NCBI GenBank assembly: GCA_001566295.1
Contig: KQ964257.1
Location: 62,001 to 126,000, forward strand
From: Microdochium bolleyi
Taxonomy: Eukaryota; Ascomycota; Sordariomycetes; Xylariales; Microdochiaceae
Direction of reading: 5' to 3'
DNA length: 64,000 bases
Numbering within the stretch: position 1 is the first letter of the stretch; each line of letters opens with the position of its first letter. The position numbers and the translations under genes were made by a program. The notes under the pieces were generated by a model. That model made no database searches. It was not told the DNA's origin and was given only the letters and a program-made list of their open reading frames with translations. Below, in pieces: positions 10,423 to 18,782 of this stretch.

Positions 10423-12117
10423 TCACTCCTCCGCATCGCGCGGATCGTGCTCCGTCCAGAACCGCTCGTAGTCCTCCCACGACTGCGCGGGAAAGCTCAG
10501 CGGGACCGTGATGGGTGCCAAGGCCACGCCCTTGCGCTCCATCTCGTCGAGCCGCGCCTTGGTCTTGGGGTGCGCCTTGTTGACGCTGAACACCTTGATC
10601 TTGTGGCACGAGCTGGTGACGTGCAGGCCCCAGTTCCAGGCGGTGCGGACGTCGGGGGGCTGCGTGTTGAGCGAGTTGTCCCAGCAGCGGACGAGGATGT
10701 CGACCCAGCCCTCGACGTCGCAGGGCAGGTCGTACTCCCAGGTGCGCCAGGTCCACTTGCGCTTCTTGGACAGGTTCTCCGGGGGCACGTCGTACCAGCT
10801 GAAGCCGCCGTCGGCCGAGAGCTCGACGCGCTCGGGCCAGCGGCCGCCGCCCGAGTAGGCCCAGCCCTTGCAGCGGATGTGGCCGTTGTGGATGACGACC
10901 TGCTTGGTCCAGGGGGACATGATGGCAGAGCTGACGGGCATCTCCTGGATCTGGATGCCGTCGGTGAGGCGCATGTTGTGCTTGGCGACCTGCTGCGGGA
11001 AGTAGAGGTACTCCTTGCTCTGGACGGGGGCGCGGGTGGGCATCTTGATGGCGCTGACGCGGTAGAGCCACTTGCAGCTGCGGGCGCCGATGTAGCCGAG
11101 CACCATGACGCGCAGCGGGTAGCCGTGGATGCGCGGGAGCGGCTCGCCATTCATGTTCCAGGCGAGCAGGACCTCGTTGGCCTTGACCTTGGACCAGGGC
11201 ACGCTGACGCGGTAGTTCATGCACTCGTCGTCCTTGAAGTACGTGTCGGCGCCGTAGAACTCGAGGTGCTTGGCGCCGTCGACGAGCCCGCCGCAGGCCT
11301 TGATGACCTTCTTGAGGCTGACGCCCTCGTACTCGGCGGTGCCGATGGCGCCCTCGGCCCACGGCGCCTGGGGCAGCTCGTCGCCCTGGCCGGGGTACTC
11401 GAGGATCTGCTCGATGCGGCGGGTGCCGGAGCACTGCATGGTGGCGTGCTTCTTGATGCGCGGGAAGCGGGACTCGTCCATGAGGTCGTCGAGGGTGAAG
11501 GACTGCGGGTTGGCGACGAGCCCGTCGAGTGTGAAGCTGTACTTGTCCTTGTCGATGATGGGGATGCCGCCGTGGTTGCGCACAAAGTGCAGCGGGTTGG
11601 GCGTGACGGGCTTGCTGGTGACGAGGCGCTTCGGCGGCTCGCCGTTGTAGGGGAACTGCAGGAGGTGCAGCATGTCCGGGTGCTTCTCCTCGAGGACGAG
11701 GCGCCACGAGTCGTCGGGCACGCTGTCGAGCTCGCCGCCGATGGCGTGGTGCCACTGCTTCCAGCGGTCGCCGTCGAGGACGGGGTTCGTGGGCGGGATC
11801 TCGACCAGCTGGTACTCGGGCGGGCCGGGGAACTTCTGGGCCGTGAGGATCTTGTGCGCGAGGGCCTTCTTGGCGGGGTACTCCTCCCACTCGACGTAGC
11901 CCTTCCAGCCGGGGCGCTCTATCTGGAAGAGCTCGCTGCGGTCGCCGTAGGAGGCGATGAGGGCCTCGTCCTTGGGGAACGACTTGGCCGGCTGGGCGGG
12001 CGGGATGCTGCGTGTCTCGGGCCCGGTCATGTCGAGCACGGGCAGGGCGGCGCCGGCCATGCCCTGCTCAATCTTCCACTCATCGGGGCGGTTCTCGGGT
12101 GCCACGCGGTCTGCCAT
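10423..12117 (-). CDS. Sulfite oxidase-type molybdenum oxidoreductase
   Basis: A single-exon protein of 564 residues. It carries the molybdopterin domain with the cysteine that would ligate molybdenum in MQCSGTRR (plant and animal enzymes usually read QCAGNRR). The substrate/cofactor region HGYPLRVMVLGYIGARSCKW and the Mo-co dimerisation domain (GWAYSGGG, WNWGLHV) follow. There is no cytochrome b5 domain and no FAD or NADH domain, so it is not a nitrate reductase; it resembles the haem-free sulfite oxidases. It would convert sulfite to sulfate. The ATG at 12117 is supported by a TATA box 54-60 bases upstream, which excludes the longer frame start at 12255. No PTS1 peroxisome tail is seen (ends DAEE). 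Confidence 0.88.
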   Translation of the reverse strand: MADRVAPENRPDEWKIEQGMAGAALPVLDMTGPETRSIPPAQPAKSFPKDEALIASYGDRSELFQIERPGWKGYVEWEEYPAKKALAHKILTAQKFPGPPEYQLVEIPPTNPVLDGDRWKQWHHAIGGELDSVPDDSWRLVLEEKHPDMLHLLQFPYNGEPPKRLVTSKPVTPNPLHFVRNHGGIPIIDKDKYSFTLDGLVANPQSFTLDDLMDESRFPRIKKHATMQCSGTRRIEQILEYPGQGDELPQAPWAEGAIGTAEYEGVSLKKVIKACGGLVDGAKHLEFYGADTYFKDDECMNYRVSVPWSKVKANEVLLAWNMNGEPLPRIHGYPLRVMVLGYIGARSCKWLYRVSAIKMPTRAPVQSKEYLYFPQQVAKHNMRLTDGIQIQEMPVSSAIMSPWTKQVVIHNGHIRCKGWAYSGGGRWPERVELSADGGFSWYDVPPENLSKKRKWTWRTWEYDLPCDVEGWVDILVRCWDNSLNTQPPDVRTAWNWGLHVTSSCHKIKVFSVNKAHPKTKARLDEMERKGVALAPITVPLSFPAQSWEDYERFWTEHDPRDAEE

Positions 12118-12170
12118 GGTGTCGTGGGTTGGAGATGTGCCGTGGGCAGTCGGCACGGCCTGGCTGGGGT

Positions 12171-12177
12171 TTATATA
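12171..12177 (-). promoter_or_regulatory. TATA box of the sulfite oxidase gene
   Basis: TATATAA on the minus strand, 54 bases before the ATG. It sits inside the theoretical upstream extension of the frame and therefore decides the start codon. Confidence 0.6.
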
Positions 12178-12989
12178 CCAGGGCCGGATGGCGCGGGGGA
12201 CGCGAATGGCCTCGTAATACTGACGATGGCCGGCTGTTGGAAGTGGGGAGCGCATGGCCCTTACTCAGCAACAGTACGCGTAGCGTACTTCATGGTTCGA
12301 CCTCCAACTTGGACACCATATCGGCCAATTATCGACGTGGTGCTCAAGCCACAGGCTGCGGAGCGAGATAAGGGCAGGTCTGGCGAGTGACTGGCTGGAG
12401 TCGCTCACGGGCCGGCACTGCATCTTGGGGCGATCCGTTGTGCCCCCGAAGTCGATTGCAGATACCCCTCCTCCACGGGCGGTGTTGACCTCATCACACT
12501 GCCTTCATCCTACGGGGCATTGCAACAAGGGTCTGGGCCGCGCGGGACAAAGCTTGATCGTTGCTTCAGGGCAGCAGCCCCTGGTCGATGACGGGATCAT
12601 GCGGCGACCGCGCTGTTGCTCCACAGCGTCGTGTCTGAGGATCAATCGAGCGTCCATCTGCTCCACCTTGCCGGAGCATGTCCCGGAGGCACGACAAGCT
12701 GCCGATACAGCATGTAGACCAGCTCGTCCCCGTCTGCGTCACCAGCCTCCTGCTCCTCGCGGTCGTCCCCCGGCGCAATCCTCCCCCGCATTGCCATCCC
12801 CTCCCCAGCAGCTCCGCCTCCTCGCCGCCACGATAGCCTCCGAGGTCCGGCTGGTACCACGGCATGTCGCCCGCGTACGCAATGCACTTTGCGCAGTAGA
12901 TTGCTGTCGGGTATCAGCTAGGAAGATGACTGTTGCAGAGAAAGACCTATTCGATCCCGGCCGTGTTGGTTCTTTCCAGGGCATCATCC

Positions 12990-13830
12990 CTCCTTAATCA
13001 CAGCCGCCAGGATGCCGGACGCAGTGACGCTCGCCTTGTGTTGCCACGCAAACGGGAACGGCTGTTCGCAGCAGGTGTTGAATGCGCGCACGGCCTCGCC
13101 AGTCTTGCTGATAGTCAAGCGCGCGATCCCGATCTCGCTGTACGAGATGGGCATCGTCGGCATGTCCTGCTGCTCGCCATACCGCTCGATCCGCTACTCT
13201 TACAGCTGGATCCACCGCGAGCAGCAGGCACATCGTTCTCTATCAGCACGTAGCCCGATGTGATACCCTGGTGTTGGGAGCTATTAGCCAGGAGGCGCGA
13301 GTGCGTGTCTGCCTGCGCGCGGTTGTCGACTGCCGCGAGCACAGCCTCAGACGGCAATTCCGGGCCTCAAAACCTCCGGTGTCTTGTCACGCAGCAGGTG
13401 GCGGCGGCAGCCTGCATGCGGCAGATACCTCTGCACCTGCCGCAGCCCATCAGCTTCGAGCTCGCTGGACTCGTCAAAGAACGACCATACCGCAGAAAGC
13501 AGGACGACGGCGGCATCTAGCACCGCCTGGAGCTCAGACTCGTCGAGGCGCTGGCGGACCACGTCCTGCACCAGCCTGTGGATCTTGATGAAGCTCAGGT
13601 CAGTGTTCCTCGTGATGAGTGAAGACTGGATCAGCTCCTGTCGGGCCTCCATGTACTTTGACTTGTCGGCGGGGTATTCTTTGAGATCGACGCCGCTGAC
13701 GGCCTCGATCAGGATGTTCTCCTGAAACATGTCCGGGCCATGGACAGAGAGAGCCAGGAGAAGTGCCAGGGCTGACAGGGACAGGCCTTGCCGTGAGCTG
13801 GTAGGAGCCTCTGTAGATCAGTCAGCATCT
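12990..13830 (-). pseudogene. Relic of an NB-ARC/TPR (NLR-like) gene
   Basis: One minus-strand frame (13347 to about 13800) reads as the winged-helix end of a fungal NB-ARC module followed by the start of its TPR region. It contains MFQENILIEAVSGVD, QELIQSSLITRN and the diagnostic IHRLVQDVVRQ, then QRYLPHA. The frame then stops. TPR-like sequence continues in other frames: one segment (13115-13357) and another reading PISYSEIGIARLTISKTGE (about 13000-13150), which ends in a stop. No nucleotide-binding P-loop or effector domain is present upstream, and I found no clean set of introns that repairs the frames. It is best read as a truncated, frameshifted pseudogene. Weaker minus-strand open frames at 12566-12887 may be its 3' end. 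Confidence 0.5.
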
Positions 13831-14933
13831 CTGAAAACTATGGGGTTAAAATACAAACCTTCTGTGCTCTTCATGGCTGTCAAATACCTTGCGGTGGGGG
13901 GGGATAATCTTCAGCTGGCAAGACGTAAAAGTCCATCCAGGCCCGTTTTGATCCTGCCATGCCGGTATCTCTGAAAGTCTGCCTTCTCTGTATCACAGAA
14001 GCGCACATCATTCCAATGAGGACACAGTTGGCCGGCATCCATACACAGTGACAAAGAGGACCGTCGTACGCCGGCTCAAGGGACACCAAGACCCAAGTAC
14101 CCGCAGAGGAGCATGCTGCTTTCATGGTGGATGTAGTACAAGACCTTGTGCTTCACTCGAAGCACAAAGACAAACAGAGCTAGGTGCCCAGATCACATGC
14201 CAAAGTAGGCAGTAGAATGAAAGAGTTGTTCTTTCACCAGATCTCGCGTGTCTGCAGCCAAGCCATCGAGTATTCAGCGCGGGCCAATCGACCTGTGCAC
14301 ATCTTCCCACACCGCGGCAATGCAAAAGTGTGATTTTAGCGTTTCGAGAATCTAACCTATTGATCCCCGAATTGTACGATTATAGCGACGAGAGCGGCCC
14401 GTGATTCGAGCGCTTCCAACAGCATGGATCAGGCAAAGATCTACCGGCAGGCCACGTGCACGTTCGACCAGGGCAATACTCCGCAGAAACAGAGCTTATA
14501 GGACCCCCGCACTCTCCAAACAATGCCGTCCGTCCGAAGCAACCCCCCGTGGCATCCGGCGCCAGTGACGATGCGAGCAAATGGGAGAACAAGGCAGGGT
14601 GGCAGCGGATGGCACCAGCCTGCCCGGCTCAGCCGCCAAGGACGGCGCTGGAACAAGCTTCCACATTCGTCCTCTGAGTACGGCATCCGTTGTTACGATT
14701 TGACTGCCGAGGTCTGGGCGAACCCTGTCCGCAGCTCCTTGACTGGCGGAAATGACTCGCACAAAGCGGCGTTCATCAATCGGGGACTACACGGAGTTGC
14801 GCCTCCGTCCCGTATTCGGAACTAGTCCACAACCCAGTGCAGGGATCTTGTATACTCGACGAAACATGTATATAGTCGCCGTCAAATGCCTATGAACTGT
14901 TCACGAACTAGGACCAACCACACCACCGACACC
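13831..14933. other. Intergenic region before the pectin esterase
   Basis: Between the NLR relic and the esterase start I see no coding sequence with family resemblance. A TATA element lies at its right end. Part of it may be decayed 5' sequence of the NLR relic. Confidence 0.4.
14869..14874 (+). promoter_or_regulatory. TATA box of the rhamnogalacturonan acetylesterase gene
   Basis: TATATA, 65 bases before the chosen ATG. Transcription should begin near 14895-14905, downstream of the in-frame ATGs at 14886 and 14892, supporting the start at 14934. Confidence 0.55.
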
Positions 14934-15749
14934 ATGAAGTTCTCCGCCACTCTCGCTGCTCTCGCTCTCGGCGTGCTGGCCTCCGCGGCTCCGGCCCCTG
15001 CCCCGGCGCCCGTCGAGGTCGCCCCGCGCGCAGGCCCGACTGTCTACCTCTGCGGCGACAGCACCATGGCGGGCCGGGGCGCCAACGACGGCCAGACGGA
15101 CGGCTGGGGCGCCTACCTCGGGCGGTACCTCAACATCCCCGTGGTCAACAAGGCCATCGGCGGCCGCTCGGCGCGCTCCTTCTGGAACGAGGGCCGCTTC
15201 CAGGAGGTGGCCAACCTGGCAAAGTCGGGCGACATTGTCGTCATCGAGTTTGGCCACAACGACGGCGGGTCGCCCCGGAGCAACGACAACGGGCGCTCCG
15301 CGTGCCCCGGCACCGGCACCGAGACGTGCGTCTCGGACAAGGACGGCAAGACGGTCTACACGTACCCCTTCTATATCATCCAGGGCTCCAAGCTCATGCT
15401 CGCCAAGGGCGCCACCGTCATCCTCAGCTCGCAGACGCCCAAGAACCAGTGGCAGAACGGCGTCTACAACGACGCCGCGCCCCGCTTCGTCGACTACCAG
15501 CGCCTTTCCCGGGACGCCCTCGCGAGCGCCAGCGTCACCTTTGTCGACCACTTCCGTGCCGTCAGCAACATGTACAAGAAGCTCGGCAGCGGCGCCGTCA
15601 ACGCCTTCTACCCCAAGGACTACACGCACACCAGCCCCGGCGGCGCCGACGCCAGCGCAAAGGCTTTCACCCAGGCCATCTACCAGAAGCTCAACGGCGC
15701 GACGTCCCTGGCCCCGCACGTCAAGACGCCCGTCAACATTGTGTATTGA
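14934..15749 (+). CDS. Secreted rhamnogalacturonan acetylesterase (CE12, SGNH hydrolase)
   Basis: A single-exon protein of 271 residues, the normal family size. A signal peptide (about residues 1-19) is followed by a short Ala-Pro run. The SGNH blocks are all present: GDSTM with the nucleophilic serine, the glycine block IGGRSARSF, GHNDGG with the oxyanion asparagine, and the C-terminal D-x-x-H in KDYTHTSP. It removes acetyl groups from the rhamnogalacturonan I backbone of pectin outside the cell, opening it to other pectinases. The ATG at 14934 places the signal peptide at the very N-terminus, whereas the in-frame upstream ATGs would add 16 polar residues. A polyadenylation signal follows 80 bases after the stop. 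Confidence 0.93.
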   Translation: MKFSATLAALALGVLASAAPAPAPAPVEVAPRAGPTVYLCGDSTMAGRGANDGQTDGWGAYLGRYLNIPVVNKAIGGRSARSFWNEGRFQEVANLAKSGDIVVIEFGHNDGGSPRSNDNGRSACPGTGTETCVSDKDGKTVYTYPFYIIQGSKLMLAKGATVILSSQTPKNQWQNGVYNDAAPRFVDYQRLSRDALASASVTFVDHFRAVSNMYKKLGSGAVNAFYPKDYTHTSPGGADASAKAFTQAIYQKLNGATSLAPHVKTPVNIVY

Positions 15750-15828
15750 GACGTGTACATATTGTCTGTATTTAGCTTCACACTGTGATAACAACCAATT
15801 GGAGTTGACAAACAGAAGAGTGATTATC

Positions 15829-15834
15829 AATAAA
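15829..15834 (+). terminator. Polyadenylation signal AATAAA of the acetylesterase gene
   Basis: Canonical AATAAA 80 bases after the stop codon at 15747-15749, just before the convergent gene's 3' end. Confidence 0.5.
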
Positions 15835-15869
15835 TCCTGCTGAACTGGATGAAAAGGACAGTTGTCGAG

Positions 15870-17882
15870 CTATCGCGGAGTGACAACCGGGTTATGATTC
15901 CACTCAAACCAGCCCACCCCCTTCTCTCCGTCCTGTGTTTCCACCTCGGCCCACGCCCGATCAAACAGTGCCACCCTGGTGTCTGGGCTGGGCAGCTTGA
16001 GCGCGGTGTGGCGGACCGGCGTCACTTTGGCCAGCGTCTGCTCATCGGACCCCAGCAGCTTGATCGTCATGGTCATCGCGGTCACCAGCCCGGACGTGTC
16101 CTTGATCTCATCACACTCCAGCTGCTCGATCTCGGTCGCGGTCGCGTCCCGCTGCGAGTACCCCATCCCGATGCGCGGGACATCGGGAAGCCGTAGATCT
16201 GTCGCGTGGTAGTGCAGTCCGTTCTCCATGTGGAACGACGCCCAGACCCAGTCCATAGACCACCAGTCGCGGACGCCAAAGGAGTGGTCTCGCTGGCCAG
16301 GGACTCTGTCGAGCGAGATGGTGCTATCCTGCAGCGTGATCGTCCCTGACACGAGACACGGGATCTCGTACCGCGTCGTGATCCGGTAGCGATAAGGAAC
16401 CCCGGCCGTGTCGAACCTCAGATCCAGCCCGAGGGTCGTCTCGGCCTCGCTCGCGTCAAAGAATGGCTTCTGCGCGTGGTGGTGGCCGCTCGCCCGCAGC
16501 GTCAGGCGGAACTTCTTGAGCGGCTCGAGCAGCTCATGCGTGGCCTCGATCTTTGCAGTCTTCACGTGCAGCTTGTCGGGCCGCGGAGCCATAAAGTCCG
16601 AGACCATAACCGTCGGCTCTCCTTCCCGAGTCACTGTCGCCTGGTACCAGTTGCCCTCCCTGTTCGGCACGAGCCCCAGCCGCACCCAGCCCGCGACGCC
16701 CTGCTCCTTGCCGACAAAGTCAAAGTACCAGCTCTCGTTCCAGTCCTTCTCGGGGCCCGGCTCGTGCTGCTGCTCGTCCTCAGCCGTGGGCCGCAGCGGG
16801 GTCATGTCCTCGTCGTCCGAATCGGGGAGGATGGCCATGGCGTCCAGGTCGCCGACCAGCTCGCAGTGGCGTGCGAGCATGGTCATGAACATCTCGTCGC
16901 CGCGGTCGGTCCGCCCGGCCTGGATGCTGCTCACGATGGCCATGATGACGCCGAAGAAGGCGTTGAGCTGCAGCTCTCTCATGCAGTCGTCGACCGTCAG
17001 GACAGCCTCGCCCGCGACGTCCTCGAGGCCCTTGCAGTAGATTGCAAGCAGCTCCTGCTGCCACTCGCGCCGGTCCTGCGTCTTGAGGGCGCACCCCAGG
17101 AAATACGCCACATCGCCGAGCACGGGGCCAGCCGTGACGCACTGCCAGTCGACCACCATGACGCGGCCGTCCGGCTTGTACAGCATGTTGTCGAGCCGGT
17201 AGTCGCCGTGCGTGATGGCCATTGTGCATGTGCCCGGCTCCCTGAGCAGCTCGACCAGGCCCCGGAACCCGGCGACGAGCTTCTGGCAGATCTCGTAGTG
17301 CCGCGTGTCCATCTGGGCCTTGTAGCGGGTGCTGAAGCTGGCAAACAGCTGCCGGAGGAGCGGTGGCGAGATGGGCGGCTCGCGCACCAGCCACTCCTTG
17401 TTCGACGCGTCCATGATGAGCGCGGCATGGAGCCTGCCGAGCTCGTACATCGCCGCGTCTGCCTGCTCGCGCGTGGCGGCGGCGATGTCGTCGCCCGGTG
17501 TCGCGTCGGCGCCGGCGTCCTCGAGGAGGAGCGTGAAGATGCCCGTCGAGTTGTCAAAGGCCCCGTAGTAGCATTTGGCAATGGAGCTGACCATGCTCGT
17601 GAGCTGCGGCGCAACCTCGGTGTAGAAGCGGACCTCATTCTCGTAGATGCCGAGGGACAGCCCGCTCGCCCGCGATCGCGGGTCCTGCGACGCGATCTTG
17701 AGGATGACGGTCTGCGGCAGACTATCGTCGTTGTTGGTATACGATAGCGTTATGCGGTGGCACTCCCCGACCAGGCCGGTGCCGATCCTCTTGCTGGTGA
17801 AGGAACTGACCGCGGAACTGCCCAGGGCATCGCGGAGGAAGTCGACGGTGACCTGGGCCGCGTTCTCGATTAATGTCTGCAT
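15870..17882 (-). CDS. EcKL/APH-like kinase fused to a lipocalin-like (DUF7065/DUF7064-type) region
   Basis: An intron-free frame of 670 residues. Residues 1-350 read as a small-molecule kinase of the EcKL (ecdysteroid kinase-like)/CHK clan. They show a glycine loop near residue 35, a candidate ATP-binding lysine in ILKIAS (62), the Brenner motif HGDYRLDNMLY (225-235) with catalytic aspartate, and VVDWQ (243-247) with the metal-binding aspartate. After an acidic linker, residues 380-670 form a beta-rich region with WYFDFVGKEQG and GQRDHSFGVRDWW. This matches my memory of the DUF7065/DUF7064 pair, distantly like AttH/CrtC lipocalin-type hydratases. Substrate and pathway are unknown; a lipophilic hydroxylated compound is plausible. 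The gene is convergent with the pectin esterase. Confidence 0.82.
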   Translation of the reverse strand: MQTLIENAAQVTVDFLRDALGSSAVSSFTSKRIGTGLVGECHRITLSYTNNDDSLPQTVILKIASQDPRSRASGLSLGIYENEVRFYTEVAPQLTSMVSSIAKCYYGAFDNSTGIFTLLLEDAGADATPGDDIAAATREQADAAMYELGRLHAALIMDASNKEWLVREPPISPPLLRQLFASFSTRYKAQMDTRHYEICQKLVAGFRGLVELLREPGTCTMAITHGDYRLDNMLYKPDGRVMVVDWQCVTAGPVLGDVAYFLGCALKTQDRREWQQELLAIYCKGLEDVAGEAVLTVDDCMRELQLNAFFGVIMAIVSSIQAGRTDRGDEMFMTMLARHCELVGDLDAMAILPDSDDEDMTPLRPTAEDEQQHEPGPEKDWNESWYFDFVGKEQGVAGWVRLGLVPNREGNWYQATVTREGEPTVMVSDFMAPRPDKLHVKTAKIEATHELLEPLKKFRLTLRASGHHHAQKPFFDASEAETTLGLDLRFDTAGVPYRYRITTRYEIPCLVSGTITLQDSTISLDRVPGQRDHSFGVRDWWSMDWVWASFHMENGLHYHATDLRLPDVPRIGMGYSQRDATATEIEQLECDEIKDTSGLVTAMTMTIKLLGSDEQTLAKVTPVRHTALKLPSPDTRVALFDRAWAEVETQDGEKGVGWFEWNHNPVVTPR

Positions 17883-18782
17883 GGTTGCGGAGTATTGAAT
17901 ACCTGGTCATTCGTAAACACTCTCGTGTCTCGGTGAATATCGAGACCACGAATTCTTCTGGAGACCACCCTGTTGTAGCCTCATGGCACCGATGAGGGGT
18001 CGACATGAGCCTCGGTACCGATCGAGACCTGCGTCGAGCGGAAAGGTCCGCGTGGCGCTGCGGGGAAGCCGAAAGAGCCGGCCCCACACTCAGGAATCTG
18101 GGGAAGCCGTATGGCTTCCGATTGGATGGAACTGGCTCGGTCCTCATGCTTTGCACTCGCCTTCGACTCGTTTTGCTCTTTGGCTGTTGATGATGTATTT
18201 ATCTAAGACGGCTCTGGGATAGTTCTCTAAACATCGTGGAGTGCTATTGGCCGGTTCGACCCGACATGAGCTCCCCGATTTGTTCTCCATTTTTAGCCCA
18301 TGTTTCCTGTTCTTCTAGAAAGATGAACTACGCCACTCTACCGCATTACAGAAACGCGCGAATCAACAGGCAGCAGCAATCCCTATCGAGCGTGCGCGCA
18401 AAATACACTGATACGCCTCCATGATTGAAGCTTTGCATATCTCCGAATCCCGACAATCGGTCCACTTCTGATGCTACCTTCCCCTTCGGTGCTGGGTTGT
18501 TGGCTGACCAGAGGGTTAACGGTGTGGGGAACGCCGCCAGGAGCCAATCTCCAAGAGCTTCACGTCCAGGGTCCGGGCTATCATCCAGTAAGATGGTGTA
18601 GCCTCCTGTCTTACGACAGCTGCTGTGCAGATCTCGAGGTCGCACCCTGTCCGACATTGGCAAGACAGTCCTTATCTGTGCGGGGACATCCTCCCCAGCC
18701 CAGGTTGTGCAAAAAGCCAGGGCGTCCTGCTCTCGCTCCCGTGCTTGGGCAACCCAGATCATCACAGCCCGCGAACTCCAAG
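17883..18782. promoter_or_regulatory. Divergent promoter between the kinase fusion and the OPT transporter
   Basis: This 900-base interval lies between two outward-facing starts. Several short frames occur but none resembles a protein family. I see no unambiguous TATA box. Confidence 0.4.

Noticed and set aside
10106..11890. 594-residue minus-strand frame overlapping the sulfite oxidase
   Set aside because: Arg/Pro/His-rich out-of-frame reading of the same gene; no family resemblance.
12262..12310. Possible tRNA around GGTTCGACC and the hairpin AGTACGCGTAGCGTACT
   Set aside because: The flanking bases do not form an acceptor stem, D-arm and anticodon arm; it is a simple hairpin.
10348..12390. 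680-residue open frame on the plus strand opposite the sulfite oxidase
   Set aside because: It is an antisense shadow of a GC-rich gene: Val/Leu/Ala/Gly/Asp-dominated, no domain, while the minus strand has a full sulfite oxidase.
16476..17747. 423-residue plus-strand frame opposite the kinase fusion
   Set aside because: Antisense shadow; kinase catalytic motifs are on the other strand.
18240..18270. T-loop-like GGTTCGACCC
   Set aside because: The surrounding stem does not pair and no cloverleaf can be drawn.
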